Part shown: positions 10,910 through 23,259 of the stretch, piece after piece
Position numbering within the stretch: the stretch's first letter is position 1
Layout of the letters: each line of letters opens with the position of its first letter
Source: Ectobius pallidus
Lineage: Eukaryota > Arthropoda > Insecta > Blattodea > Ectobiidae
Length of the DNA stretch: 64,000 nucleotides
Direction of reading: 5' to 3'
NCBI GenBank assembly: GCA_964059195.1
Contig: CAXKWD010000006.1
Location: 11,400,530 to 11,464,529, forward strand
Translations under genes and position numbers: made by a program
The notes under the pieces: generated by a model
Databases searched by the model: none
Seen by the model: the letters and a program-made list of their open reading frames with translations, nothing else
Told to the model about the DNA's origin: nothing

Positions 10910-11349
10910 CAGCGTTTCTCAACCTATGGTCCGCAGACCACCGAAGATGGTGCAGATGTTCCGCAGACATAATTAAGATGGCTTAATGTGTCTCCTGATC
11001 TTCGACTAAATTTGACTAATATTGAGCCAGATATCCAGGAACTCTGCAAGAGGCGACAAGCTCAACCGTCTCATTAAAAGTATTAACATAATTCCTAATT
11101 ATATTATCAAATTGGTAACAAATATTTAACTGTCAATAGTTTACTTCCAATTCAATAACTGTGTTTCCGTTGAATTAAAAAATGTATTTAGATCTATTTA
11201 GTTATAATGACCTATAATTAATACCCCAAATATTAAGAATATAGGCCTACATATAGCCTACTTTTAAACATGGTATGTTTAATTAGGGGTCCGTAAAATT
11301 GTTTAGACATTTTAGAGGTCCTCGGGTTCAAAAAGGTTGAGAAACGCTG
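10910..11349. mobile_element. hAT MITE (Charlie-like ends)
   Basis: Perfect 15-bp inverted ends CAGCGTTTCTCAACC and a perfect 8-bp target duplication ATCTAAAG (10902-10909, 11350-11357) define a 440-bp nonautonomous hAT element. No transposase is encoded. Confidence 0.93.
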
Positions 11350-11599
11350 ATCTAAAGAATAACATAACATCCTATGCGGCTGTTTTCATGCTTTCAAAAT
11401 AATATGCAAAACCCATATGCTTGTGGCACCCTGGCTCTCACTCCACTCTCCGCTGCGCATTGGCATGGTGACGGTCTGGTTCCCCTAACTTCCCCTAGCC
11501 AGCCTTCAAGCTACTTCCTGCTCAAGGCCAGCTGCAACCTTTCCCCTCTTTACTGCATCATGCATCAGGTGTACCGTCCTGCATGTTATACTGCGCTAT

Positions 11600-13800
11600 T
11601 AATTGTAATTAAAATACAATCACCCTTGCACTAGAATGGCTCATCTCAGACCCAACATAATATTTCAAATTGTAATAAATGACCCTTGCACCAAAACGGC
11701 TATTTATCATGTTTAAAGCTCTTTACGGGAAAAAATAGTTTTATGCTGCGCACTAGGCTCCTCCCACGAACTGTCTAACGCGACCCACCTCGGAAGGCGG
11801 GGTTTAGGGTTTCATCGCAGAAGAGATTTAATGTGAGACATATTAAACATCACGCTATTCAGTATATTGCTCCTAAACTAACATAACGTTGCTAACCTAA
11901 CAAAACCTGTCCCTGACCTAGAATGTACCTATCATTATTTAACTAAATGCAGAAGCTTTTTACCCTTCCATACCTTTCATAAAACAGCGTTACAACTATC
12001 AAGGAAGCCATGGTACAATAGGTGCGTGCGCAGGCTCGGAAGCGAGGGGAAGGAACCGGCGGGCTATTCAAGTCTAATACCAAATTCAGAATGCCCTCCT
12101 AAATTAATATCAGTGTTCATAACCTAACTGCCACTGAACTAGAATTTCAGGAGAATTCAGAATGCCCTATTAAATTAATAAAGTAATTTTACTACGGTAC
12201 AATTGTAATTTTCGTAACTGAGGAGGTACATAGTCGTGATAGGAGATGTAGGGGAAGCAAGCAGTAGCATGCGCATTGGCTCGGAAGCAAGGGTCAGCAG
12301 GGGAAACGAGCGGGCGGGCGAGAGCGGGTGGAGCTTTGCCGGTGCGCAGCATATATCTATCTTTCACCAATATATTTAAAATAAGATTAATTGTCCCTTC
12401 AATGCTCAGCAATCATTCGTGATGTAATGGTAAAGGGTGCTAGCTACTGTGCTAGTGGTCCTGGGTTTGTATACCGATGGATGCGTAAAATTTACCATTA
12501 GGAATAGGTCCCAAATAGGTAGGTAGGGCCAAGAGGTGAGAGAAAGGGAGGAAGGAGGAAAAGCAAGAGGAGAAATAAATTATTTAATTTTTTTTCCCAT
12601 TTCACTTTCTAATTCGGCAAGTTAACACTTTGCGACCCGAGCGGCTCCCCTTTCCATCGGCCCGGTCGCCTTCTCCGCCAGGCAGGCTTCCCCTCCGCCT
12701 ACCGCGCATCGTCCCGCGCACATCTACCCCGCTATTGCTCTTGCCGGCCGCTACTAAGCGCCGGTAATGCAGCTTCCTGTGTTAAGCCGCAGCTTACTCT
12801 AATGATTGCCTTGCACCATACATAATATTTCACAATGTTTAAAAACGATTATAAAAACAAAATAAAATTTCACGAATTATATTAAAACAATACCCTTGTA
12901 CCAAACATCATATTTCACGATCTTTAAACACCGATTTGAAAGAAAGAAAAATTCACAATATATAAAAAATCGAAATTTACATAATATTTCCCAATTTTAA
13001 AAAACGCCGTGTTAATTGATGCAGAAAAATTCCCTTGCACCAACACTACTCTTTTCATAACAAACAAACCATCTCAAAATTAGAAAACCCGATTCTTGCG
13101 TTAACACTCGCTAGCGCCAACTAAATTAGATAACTAAAATATACCGGAACTTCCTTCACTGCTCAACTGTCCTTCGTAGCTAACGGATAAGTCTCTTGGC
13201 TACGATGCTAAGGGTCATGCGTTCGATCCCCGTTCGATCCAAAATTTACTGTTAGGAATAGGTCTCGAATAGGTAGGTAGGGTGAAGAGGAGGTGAGAGG
13301 AAGAGAGGAAAGAGACGGGAAAGGAAGAGAAGAAGAGAATAAAGGAAAAATAAATTATTTTTCTCTTTCACCATTTCCTTACTAGATGTCGCCACCGTCA
13401 CTACTTTCCTAGTAGTTCTAATGCCGCCGCTAGGTTTCTCGTAGTGGTGGGGGGCTCGGTCGGGTCGCAAAGTGTTTTTTTCCCCTACCTATTAAGTTAG
13501 ATGGTGTTGCGGTTCCTAGTAGTTCAAATTGAGTTGCTAGGAAGGTCCCATTAGGGAGGAGTGGGGGGAAAATATAGTTTTATGCCACGCACTAGGCTCC
13601 TACCAACAACTCTCTAATGGGACCCGCCTGGGAAGGTGGAGTTTAGGGTTTCGTCGGAGAAGACATTCAACATGAGACATAATAAACCTCGCACTATTCA
13701 GTATATTGCTCCTAAACCAACATAAACGTTCCTAACCTAACAAAACGGCGGAGCTTGGCTGGTGCGCGGCATAAATCTACATTTTACCCCCCTGTCTATT
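11600..13800. repeat. Mosaic of composite repeats with tRNA-like modules
   Basis: Inverted termini of the type TAGTTTTATGCTGCGCAC...GGCTCC occur at 11732 and 13576 and, facing them, at ~12350 and ~13778. Between them are degenerate units starting CCCTTGCACCAAA (11620, 11682, 12810, 12893, 13031), two tRNA-like modules (12408-12480 with TGATGTAATGGTAAAGG; 13170-13240 with a GTTCGATCC B box), AG-rich tracts and a GC-rich block (12630-12790). The 13577-13778 part looks like a short TIR-only copy. No gene is supported. Confidence 0.65.
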
Positions 13801-14110
13801 CTGTAGAGATGAAGTGAACCTAGTTTAATTTGCACATCCTCTGGGTTAGACAACATAACCTCAAATTTCGTTTTACATTTATTCAAGGAAAAGCTTCAAG
13901 AGCAAACAAAAACGGAATGCAAGCTAATAAAATCCGAGGTAAAAACGAAACAAAATATAGTGTGAGTAGATGAGAAAAAGCAGATTTTACAAAAACCGGT
14001 GTCGGTCGTCAGTCTACGGTAGAGTACGTTAAGCCTACAGTAAAACTTTTAAATAATATTAGAAAACTTTAACCGATATAAAGTAATATGTTTATCTCAG
14101 CATATATTAC
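13801..14110. other. UCHL5 intron 1, donor-proximal part
   Basis: Low-complexity intronic sequence just inside the exon 1 donor. No repeat or gene named. Confidence 0.5.
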
Positions 14111-14186
14111 CAAATTCCTTTATGAGTTCCGTAAATACACCAGGGTCGCTTTCAATGAGACACCAATTTCCAGCACTATCCGCCAT
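14111..14186 (-). CDS. UCHL5: UCHL5 deubiquitinase, first coding exon
   Basis: From an ATG at 14184-14186 the minus strand encodes MADSAGNWCLIESDPGVF, then TELIKEF and the first base of a glycine codon, followed by a GTAATA donor at 14105-14110. This is the conserved N-terminus of UCHL5/UCH37 (human starts with the GEWCLMESDPGVFTELIKGFG block), including the start of the UCH fold. The enzyme is a papain-like deubiquitinase bound to Rpn13/ADRM1 at the proteasome; the catalytic Cys and His lie in later exons. Splice phase joins exactly to exon 2 at 5004. Context ATCATGGCG is a good translation start. The intron is 9106 bp and full of transposons. Confidence 0.95.
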
Positions 14187-14399
14187 GATTTATAATAAAT
14201 ACGAAAACTGAAAATCACCGCCGTCTCGACTCATACACTGCCTGCCCTATGAGGATAGATTTGCATGTGCGGCGACGGTACAGATGGCAGCACCTACAAC
14301 ATCTTGTTGCGCACAGATGCTTGTTGCTATGCCTTACTATATATATTGTTTTTATGGATTAGCTGCGAGCATTAAACACAAACATTTATGTTACTCAAG
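14187..14399 (-). promoter_or_regulatory. Likely 5' UTR/promoter region of UCHL5
   Basis: The sequence upstream of the UCHL5 start is locally GC-richer (14220-14285) than its surroundings and free of recognised repeats until the hAT MITE at 14400. No TATA box or initiator can be assigned with confidence. Position relative to the first coding exon is the only argument. Confidence 0.3.
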
Positions 14400-14682
14400 C
14401 AGGGGCGGATCCACGGGGGGGGGGGGGGGGAAATGGGGGAAATTTCCCCCCCCCCCAAAATTTGTAACATTAAGCACAAATTATTAAAAACTTAATAGAA
14501 CAAAACCCAAATGCTTAAATTAAAGCAACGACATTCATTATTTTGAAATACCTTTGTAAGAAAATGCTGAAATGGTCATTTTGTTTTCAATTGTGTACTG
14601 GGAATAATTAATTTTTATGCGTAAAAACTTCCCTCTCTACTTTGGTTCCCCCCCAAAATGTCTCTCTGGATCCTTACTCTGG
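14400..14682. mobile_element. hAT MITE
   Basis: Left end CAGGGGCGGATCC and right end reading inward CAGAGTAAGGATCC are imperfect inverted repeats. An 8-bp direct repeat TACTCAAG flanks them at 14392-14399 and 14683-14690, with one extra G at the right end. The element is 283 bp and includes long G and C runs. It lies just upstream of the UCHL5 start. Confidence 0.8.
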
Positions 14683-14690
14683 TACTCAAG

Positions 14691-15740
14691 GCCGCTACAT
14701 GGAGGGGGGGGACTGCCGGGTCGAATGGACCCTTTCGGTCCCGGTGGTGTAATATAATTTTATGGAAAACTGGAAAAGTTTAATAAAATGTTCCGTTACA
14801 CGAGTAATGAGAAGGAAGTTCCACGGAGAAGGGAAGAGTCTAAGCCGGGGCTTGAATTAATTAGGGGTTGGGGGGATTTCCCCCTCTTATCAAAATTTTT
14901 CCCTGGCTCATGAAATAAAAATTTATTTCTTGCCAGGGATACGTTTTATAAACTACAGTTTAAAATTCCAGTGCAATTACTGTTTCATTTCGTGCACTTT
15001 ACAAATAATAATATATTCTGAGTATTATGCATTGCACGCGGTGAACGCGTTAATGAGAACTGCTTTCTTTCCTTGTGTTTATTTATTGAGTATTCAACAT
15101 GACCCCTCACTTTGCGGCAATCTTTAAGAGTGAAGTTGACATCCGCATGCCGCAGTCAGGCTAAGCTTCTCAATTGCTGGAAACATGCACTATGTTTATT
15201 CATAATGCCGATTTAGTTTATGCTATATTTATTGTTTATGTCGGTATTATGTTTCTAAACATATTTTAGCCAATATGTTAGCGATTATGGTTACGGAACT
15301 CGAGATGGATGCGGAAGCAGACACACGACTTGGTGGTAGCAAGGAAATTTATTATAGAACACTGAACACGACGTGAAGGATACAAACATATATACATAAC
15401 TCACTGCACAATAGCCCCACTTTTGTTTTCATTTTTCAACTACTGGTATAATATAATACCGCTGTAATGTTTAAGTTTTTGCTTTTTGAATTTTTACGCT
15501 CCTTATTAATTTAGTTTATGCTTGGTTCCAATAGACTAGTCCTTGAAATTATTTTGATTGCAGTAAAAACACAATATATTCATTTCAAAGTAGTGTAGTG
15601 TTTTGTATTTAGACGTTTCAACACAATGATTTACTAATCAGGATAAACACATTTTAGAATAATAAAAAAACAAATAATGTTATAAGGCCTAGTAATAAAA
15701 AAAATACCGATATATGGGCCTATGCTCATATATTTTGTAT
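14691..15740. other. No gene; partial copy of a hAT-like repeat
   Basis: 14693-14850 resembles the MITE at 41971-42151 (AGGCCGCTACATGG and the GAAGGAAGTTCCACGGAGAAGG block) but the right end is not recognisable. The remainder is AT-rich with no supported gene. Confidence 0.45.
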
Positions 15741-16780
15741 TCGCCAAATCTTGGAGAAAAAGTGGGAATATAATAAGTATGTTCACCAGCTATACACTGA
15801 TTTTAAAATAGCATATGATTCAGTTACGCGAGACAAATTGTACAATATCCTCATTGAGTACGGGATACCAAAGAAATTAGTTGGACTGATCAATATGTGT
15901 CTAAATGAAACTTATAGCAGAGTCAAGGTAGGAAAATTTATATCAGATAGGTTTACCATTAGAAGCAGATTGAAGCAAGGAGATGCATTCAATATTGCCT
16001 TTATATTTAATTTCGCTTTGGAATATGCCATTAGGAAAGTTCAGGAAAACAAGGTAGGCCTAGAATTAAATGGCAGTCACCAGATTTTAGCTTAAGCAGA
16101 TGATGTTTGCTTGTTGGGCGATGACATAAACACAATCGAGAGAAATGCAGAAAGTGCTTGCAAGAATGTTGGATTGGAAATTAATAACAGAAAAAACGAA
16201 GTAAAATTATATGGTCACGTGAACGTCAAAATAGTGGTCCACAAAATATAGGAATAGCGGGTAAATCGTTCGAACAAGTGGAAAAATTCAAATACCTGGG
16301 AGCAGTAATATAAACACATATAATATTAAGGCAGGAATTAAGTGTAGACTCAAATAAGGAAATGCTTGTTTTTCGCAGTTCAGAAACTCTTTATCTTCTC
16401 GTCTTCTGTCCGGAAATCTAAAAGTAAAGATTTATAAGACTATTATTCTGCCGGATGTATTATATGGATGTGATACATGGCGTATCTAAAAATATTGGCT
16501 GTTAGATCTGAAAGGCAGATCCCACTTGAAATACCTTGACGTAGGTGAGAGGACAGTATAAGACTATATTTAAGGGAAGTAGGATTTGCGGGGGATGATT
16601 GGATGGAGTTAGCACAGAATATGGTTGAAGCGGGCTCCAGATAAGCGTGGCAATGAACCATCGGGTTCCATAAAATACCTATAGATAATATTCCTTCAGC
16701 TTGCTGAGGAATTGTCTATTGCCATTGAGTAAGTAAGTAGGCCTAAGTAAGTGAGTAAGTAAGTAAGTAATAAAAAAATG
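15740..16780 (+). pseudogene. RTE-type LINE reverse transcriptase remnant
   Basis: The frame 15751-16095 encodes [40 protein letters not shown] and LKQGDAFN, the RT core of an RTE-type LINE common in cockroaches. A stop replaces the Tyr codon of the catalytic YADD box: the frame reads LA, stop, ADDVCLLG at 16093-16115. Later blocks (VEKFKYLGAV, VKIYKTIILP, DVLYGCDT) are visible in shifted frames to ~16480. The 3' end carries a short TAAG repeat at about 16721-16770, the usual RTE-style tail. It is a dead copy; neither endonuclease nor intact RT remains. Confidence 0.75.
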
Positions 16781-17824
16781 TTGGAAATATGGTTTCTAGT
16801 ATCATTTGATAACTAACCACTAACGTAACACATGTTCACAGTGTTTACACGAATTAATATGGTCCCAGAAATTGTCGAAAAAATGTCTATCAGTAATTCG
16901 TTAACCACCTGCTGTTGATTTATGAATTTACTCTTCAATAATATACACTGTGAGTGGGGAGACGCCACATACTTGGATAGTTTTCAAGATGTGGTGCAAT
17001 TTCTTGCAGTATGCATAATTTTTTTCAAAAATGTCCATATTCATAACCTTTAGGGGATGCTATTCTCCTCGCCACACAGTATCGAATGGTTTGTTCTGAC
17101 CGTTGAGGCTTTATCTTTCAAAAATTATTTGATCCGATAAGTAAACAGCTATTTGACAGTTTTAATTTCCTGCTTGTTTTATTTTGTCCAGCTCAATATT
17201 TTCTGGATTACCATCGAGGTTTTATTTTAATGTTCAAGCTCGTTTTGTTTCTCCTTCAACTTATTTTGGATTCTGTCATTTTATTTTCGTATGATGATCT
17301 GCATTTTCAATTTGAGGAATGTCTACTTGAATTCCGACTTCGGTATTTACCTTACTCGCAGATTCTTCATACACGCTATTTTCGGCCATTGATCTGCCTA
17401 AGTGTTCATTCAGTTCTCGCTCTAACCATTCGAGGAGTTTTGTTAGTCGGTTGAAGTTATACGGGATAATCCGGAAAGTTACTAGTACAACACCCCATTT
17501 CGGTATCTTCCTTTTACAATAATTATTGCTGTAATATTCTTTAAAGTTAAGAGAGCAAACACGAGCTTAATCGGATGGCACCCGTTTACTTCACTTAACA
17601 GGACTTTGCCTTGATATGGAAGCAAGCTATTTTTCTTTAAGTCCTTTACTGTTGGAATTTCGTAGAACTTATCCCTAAAGAATGTGCAGTTCCCTGCTTG
17701 AATTTACAAAAAAGCACAAATCAATTTACCATTATTATCGCCTAACAAGATAACATATACGTATAGTTTTACTGGCGCAGTGGAAGAAAAGGCCTTATGG
17801 CTTTTACTTCGCCAGTATAAATAA

Positions 17825-17909
<85 letters not shown>

Positions 17910-18443
17910 ATAAATATGCATACATACACACACATCCAGATATACGTACATACATACCACTAAACATAGGCGCTGACTTAGCGGAAGTCTTTGTTTTAAA
18001 ATTGTGTAAAAGGAAACACAGATATTGAGATATATAAAAATAAAATTCATTCAGAAACTTGATAAAACCATAAAAAAACGAAATCATTTGTTTTTACTTA
18101 CTTTAATTTGTTACAGTTCAAGCTTGATCTATCCATTTAAAAATGAAATGACTATAAACTTATTAAAATCTTTAAAAAATTATGAATGCTTACATATACA
18201 TATATATTTATAAGATAGTACAGATTACAGTCCTAGTTACACTAATAGTCATATATAAATATATTCCTTCGTAGTTCTAATAATTTCACCAAGTATGTCG
18301 ATATTGGAATTAAAATTGTGGTAACCACAAGTAAATGACAAGTGTCTATCCTGAATTGTATGCTCCAGATTTCTTTACAAATTGTCAGCTAAATCGAAGC
18401 TGGATGTTGATAACAATTTAGTAGTCGTGTATCAGATAATAAT
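16781..18443. repeat. Unassigned sequence with (AAT)n microsatellite
   Basis: A run of about 27 AAT units occupies 17827-17908. Minus-strand text in 17.0-17.7 kb looks faintly protein-like in several frames but I could not match it to a family, so I do not call a gene. The long poly-isoleucine and poly-leucine frames here are just translations of the microsatellite. Confidence 0.6.
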
Positions 18444-18579
18444 CTAGCTGTACTTTCCTTAGAGGAGATGCACATTTCGGCATTTAACATGCCATCTTCA
18501 GTCCTAGGGAGTTCATGTAGATGTACCCTGACCTTCAAACACCTTGAGTACTAAACTAGTACTAGGAAAGTACAGCTAG
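18444..18579. repeat. Short inverted-repeat element (MITE-like)
   Basis: Perfect 16-bp inverted ends CTAGCTGTACTTTCCT (18444-18459) and its complement (18564-18579) enclose 104 bp. No target duplication is visible. Just downstream, 18697-18795 holds several ATCGATG motifs in both orientations. Confidence 0.5.
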
Positions 18580-18930
18580 GTTAGATAACAATCAATTGTG
18601 CCATCAGAGGAGAAACATTTGCAGAACTATGCCAGTAGAAATACTTATCTAACCTTTGCACATTGTGCGCATTTACTTATTAATAAATATTTCAAAACAT
18701 CGATGTTTGGGAGAAATATCGATGTAACAAAAACATCGGTTGTTTTCCATCGATGTAGAAAACATCGATCAATGTCATGAAAACATCGGCATCGATGCAC
18801 AACCCTAATTTGTTGTCAAAATGCATGGTGTGAGGAGAGTTAAAAAGACAAAAATTGTTTCGGTGTTTGTTATTACTGCATTTATGAACTGATCCCCTTC
18901 CTTCAAGTCACATACAGACATTTTTGTGTA

Positions 18931-19649
18931 ATGTTACATATCATTAAAAGGAGAACTATTATTTTTACTGGTTTTCTTTCCTTTATAATTGGATGCACTC
19001 TCACAATAAGTTTAATGCGTTTAGACAGTTGTGAAAATAAGCTAATCGTTTCGGATGAGAAGAAAAATCTTGACATAGTACCTATCGAAAGTTTTTACAA
19101 AGGGAGGTCATTTCTTGTAGTGTTAATATTAACGTCACCTGTGAACAGAAACAGAAGAAATGCAATTCGAGAAACTTGGCTTTCACTTTGCAATAGTCTT
19201 TGCAATTTTAAATATTATTTTGTTATAGGAAGTAATGACTTACAGGTTGGGACAATATCCTCCATTCAACAAGAACAAGCTCTTCATCATGATTTATTGT
19301 TACTTTCAAAAGTAACAGATAATTATTCCAATCTGACACATAAAGTTCTTGAAGCATATGTATGGTTGGATAAAACTATTGAACAGTATGATTATGTATT
19401 AAAATGTGATGATGATTCATTTATCCAAGTGGATAAGGTCGTTTCAAATTTAAAGGATATGCCTGCATTAAGGAAAAAGGGACTTTATTGGGGATTCTTC
19501 AATGGTCGAGCTGCAGTGAAATTATATGGGAAATGGAGAGAGCCTGATTGGATTTTATGTGATTATTATCTCCCTTATGCTCTCGGAGGTGGCTATGTGT
19601 TATCGCAGAAGCTAGTGCACTATATAGCCGCAAATGCAGAGTACTTGAG
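18931..19649 (+). CDS. B3GALT6: Beta-1,3-galactosyltransferase 6, exon 1
   Basis: This exon gives residues 1-239 plus two bases of codon 240 of a type II Golgi glycosyltransferase (GT31). A signal-anchor helix lies at residues ~9-29. Family motifs follow: RRNAIRETW (75-83), a DDD metal/UDP-binding triplet in LKCDDDSF (160-162), GLYWG (184-188) and YALGGGYVLS (216-225). N-glycosylation sites are N131 and N134. The enzyme adds the second galactose of the xylose-galactose-galactose linker of heparan and chondroitin sulfate. The exon ends AG|GTAACT; reading through would stop at once, supporting the splice. The start is the first ATG before the anchor. It joins exon 2 at 35086 in phase to give 335 residues, close to the human length. 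Confidence 0.96.
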
Positions 19650-19744
19650 GTAACTATAAAGACTATTTGGGGCTTTGAAGCCAGTATCCAACAGAACGTA
19701 CGGTACACCGCAATGTAGTGTAGGCTATAAAGAACTGGCAGAAT

Positions 19745-20135
19745 GGAAGAGCAGGTCGCCACTTAAGTTCCGCCCACCCCGGCCGAGCGTTGCTATGGCG
19801 ATGGTCAGCTTTCTCTCTTCAGCCCCTTGTACCAAAGCTTGTGCTCTAATTGCTACAATCGAGGCATCCCCAATACACCATAATGCACTAATTACTACCA
19901 CACAAAATAACCCTTGCATTAATTTTTACAATACGAGGCATCTCGAATCAAAATGGCTCTATAACTTAAATAGATGAATTCTCGCTTCACATCCCAATGG
20001 TCACTCGATAATGTAGTGGATAAGACTACTGGCTATGATGCTAGCGGTACCTTGTTTGAATCCCGATAGGTCGAAAATTTATAGGATAGGAATAGGTAGT
20101 TAGGGTAAAGGAGAAAAGGGATTGAATAGCAGAAA
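19745..20135. repeat. Composite repeat, left part, with tRNA-like module
   Basis: The left end (19745-19780) is an inverted copy of 23260-23295 (GTCGCCACTTAAGTTCCGCC versus its complement), so the two bracket the LINE between them as one TIR-bounded repeat. Inside are CCTTGTACCAAA (19826) and CCCTTGCATTA (19913) units and a tRNA-like module at 20003-20070 (ATGTAGTGGATAAGAC, GTTTGAATCCC). Within the B3GALT6 intron. Confidence 0.6.
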
Positions 20136-20280
20136 GATGTAGATGTAGATGTAGATGTAGATATCTCGTCCTGTAGATCCTGTGTTGAGCGGGGCTCAAG
20201 GATATAGAACACGTCAGATCAAAAAATACATGCATGTTATAACAATAATATAGGTCTACAGAAACTGCAAGCTGCCAAAT

Positions 20281-21830
20281 TTATCCAAGCTGGAAATATT
20301 CCTCCAAATTGTAGAAGGTGTGAGTTATTAAAAATTCCTTGACAGCTGTTTTGAAAGGTTTGATCTTTCTTTGAATACATAATAATTTAATGTTGTTTGG
20401 AAGCTTGTTATATATCTGTACTGCAGAATAATACGCACCCTTCTGAAAGAGTTTTAACGAGTTATTTGGTCTGTGTAGATCATTCATGTTTCTGGTAGTA
20501 CGTCCATGTACACTAAAATTAGTTTGAAATTTATCAATATTATTCACTACAAAACACATAACAGAGTATATATACTCCCCTGTAAGAGTGAGGACTCTTA
20601 ATTTTTCAAACAGCGGTTTACAAGATTCCCTTTTTTTCTTTCCACATATTATTCTTATTGCCCGCTTTTGAAATCTAAATATTTTCTCCCTATGGGTAGA
20701 GTTGCCCCAGAAAATTATCCCATACCTCATTACCGAGTGAAAATATGCAAAATATACCATAAGTAATGCATCCTGTTTTAATATATTATTCAAAATTCTT
20801 AAAGCAAAGCATGCTGAACTCAGTTTTGGACTTATCATTTCTATGTGTGTTTTCCAGTCAAGATTTTGGTCAATTTGCAGTCCTAAAAATTTTACATTGC
20901 TAATTTCTTGTATGATTTGTGTTCCATAATTAATTTCAAGATTTGAGATACATCTGTTTTTTGTCCTAAATTGTATAAAATGGGTCTTATCAATATTAAG
21001 TGTCATTTTATTAGCTAGAAACCATGTGCTTAACTCGTGAAAAGCCTTTGTAGCTATTCTTGATAAATGTTCTTGTGACGTTCCTGTTACAAGTACACTA
21101 GTATCATCTGCGAAGAGCAATACCTTTGATTCGTCACTTAAGTTATAGGGCAAGTCATTAATGAAAATTAAAAAGAGCAAAGGTCCCAGTATTGATCCCT
21201 GAGGTACCCCATTCTTAACAATCCCTAGGTTAGATTCATTTCCATTTATTATTACCTTTTGAGTTCTATCAGAAAGATATGATTTGAACCACTTAAGTGT
21301 TAAATTATCGAACCCATAATGATCCAATTTTTGAAGTAATATTTCATGATTTATACAGTCAAATGCTTTAGCTAAGTCGCAGAAAATTCCCAGAGCATAT
21401 TTCTTTTTATCTAACGCTTCCAATATTTCTGTAGTAAGTTGAAATGTAGCATTCTCAGTGGACATGCCACTTCTAAATCCAAACTGAGATGAAGTAAGAA
21501 TGTCATTCAAATTAAGATAGTGTATTATGCGGTTGTACATGACTTTTTCAAAAACTTTTGAAAATGAGGTTAAGAGTGATATATAGGTCTGTAATTTGAT
21601 GGTAGATTTTTGTCACCTTTTTTAAAGAGGGGCTTAACAATAGCATGCTTAAGTCTTTCTGGAAATATTCCATTTTCTAATGAACAATTGCATATGTGAC
21701 TAAGAGGTTTACTGAGTTCCGATGAGCAGCTTTTTAATAACTTATTACTTATCTCATCCCATCCAGACGAGCTTTTACTTTTGAGAGACTTGATTATATT
21801 TTCAATTTCTATGTGGGAAGTCAGGTTCAA
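20281..21830 (-). pseudogene. LINE reverse transcriptase, two frames
   Basis: The upstream frame (21830-21570) carries the start of the RT (SSSGWDEISNKLLK, FKKGDKNLPSNYRPI). After a frameshift the 419-codon frame 21540-20281 continues with SSQFGFRSGMSTENA, GIFCDLAKAFDCINHE, the VPQGSILGPLLF block, catalytic FADDTSVLV, VKFLGLQID, and the C-terminal HGRTTRNMN and IYNKLPNNIK blocks common to insect CR1/Jockey-group elements. Only one frameshift separates the parts, and most of the palm and thumb are intact, so this copy is fairly young. It sits antisense to the B3GALT6 intron. Confidence 0.88.
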
Positions 21831-22065
21831 TTGAAATCTATGGTTCCAAACTGTAGATTTTGTTAGTAGGTCTACTGCCTTAATGTTAATATTATTTATA
21901 GGAATACATTTCTCTGCAATATTTATAAAGTGACTATTAAAAGCATTTGTAATGTCTGATAAATTGTCTAGTTTTATGTTTTGGTATATTAATGATGTAC
22001 AATCATTGTTTCCCTTTGTTCTCCCCGTTTCGTTTTTTATTATATTCCATACAGTCTTAACTTTA

Positions 22066-23193
22066 TTATTTGAATTTATTAATTACTTGTGAAAAATGCC
22101 TACTTTTTGCTTCTTTGATTACTTTCTTCAGTATGTTGCAATACTTTTTATAGTATTCCTTATGAGCTTGGTTGTTACTAGTTCTATATTTTAGGTAGAG
22201 CTCTCTTTTGTTTGCACATGATATTTTAATACCAGCAGTTAACCATGTGTTATTCCTTGAATTAGGTAAATTAGCAGTTTTCTTTTTTGGAAAATTTGCC
22301 TCAAAATGTCGTGACACTATGTTTAGGAATTCACTTAATTTACTATCTACTTTGTCATAGGATAACATAGATTCCCAGTTTTCATTCGCAAGATCTTGTT
22401 TGAAATTTAAAATTGAATCGTCATTCATTACTCTAGTCATATTACTATGAACATGTTTACTGTTCGAATTTACTTTAATATTGTTCAGCACTAACATTTG
22501 TGCATCATGATCTGATAATCCATTTAATATTGGAAGTACTTTAAAATTAAAATGTTTTTCTATATCTATGAATATATTATCTATTGTTGTTTGGGAGTCG
22601 TTGTGAATTCTCGTTGGAAAGTTTACTATGAAATCTAGATTATAGCTACCCAATAAAGATATCAGTCTGATCTTCTTCTCACTATCAATTGAGAAATCTA
22701 CATTAAAGTCCCCACACAGGATAATATTTACATTAGTACTATACAGTGAATTAAGAACCCTTTCTAACTGATTTACAAAATAATTGAAATTACCTGATGG
22801 TGCCCTGTAAATGGCTAGTATTACAAATGTATCATTGTCAAAATTCAATCTGGCTGAACAACACTTAAAATCCTGTTCTTTACAGAAGGAACTTGTGTCT
22901 ATATCACTGAAATGTAAGTTTCTTTTGATAAATATACTCACACCTCCACATTTAATGGAATGTCTACAAAATTTTGAACATAGTGAAAAATTATCAATTT
23001 TTAATTGTTCCAGATCTGTTTCTGCACAGTGGTGTTCCGTTAGACAAATAACTTGAATTTCTTGTTTATTAGAATTAATTGTATCCTGAATGGCTAAGTT
23101 AAATTCTTCAATTTTATTTTCAAGCCCCCTTATGTTTTGATGAAATAGTGCAAATGATTTATTAGTTCTAGCTATAGGAAAAAAAACATCCAA
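22066..23193 (-). pseudogene. LINE endonuclease domain
   Basis: This open frame of 375 codons carries the apurinic-type endonuclease motifs: FHQNIRGLENK (residues ~18-28), ICLTEHH (~49-55), LAIYRAPSG (~120-128), ILCGDFNVDF (~157-166), IDNIFID (~203-209) and GLSDHDAQML (~225-234). All expected catalytic positions are present. It is followed by the basic linker with NNTWLTAGIK and YYKKYCNILKK. The frame ends before the RT, so ORF2 is split. Confidence 0.85.
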
Positions 23194-23259
23194 TTTTCAA
23201 TGCTGCTATTAGTTCCATTGTTACCACCTAGATATTTCTCATTGTTTTTAATAGTGAGT

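Larger units (their letters stand above)
20136..23245 (-). mobile_element. Non-LTR retrotransposon (CR1/Jockey group), minus strand
   Basis: A nearly complete ORF2-bearing LINE reads right to left: endonuclease 22066-23193, RT 20281-21830, and a 3' tail of four to five ATCTAC units (20138-20162 on the plus strand as ATGTAG repeats). Frames are broken between 21830 and 22066 and at about 21540-21600. It is inserted inside the TIR-bounded composite repeat whose ends are at 19745 and 23295. No ORF1 is visible, so it is 5'-truncated or the ORF1 is lost. Target duplication not resolved. Confidence 0.85.

Noticed and set aside
17704..18087. Minus-strand frames rich in Ile or Leu
   Set aside because: They are translations of the AAT microsatellite at 17827-17908.
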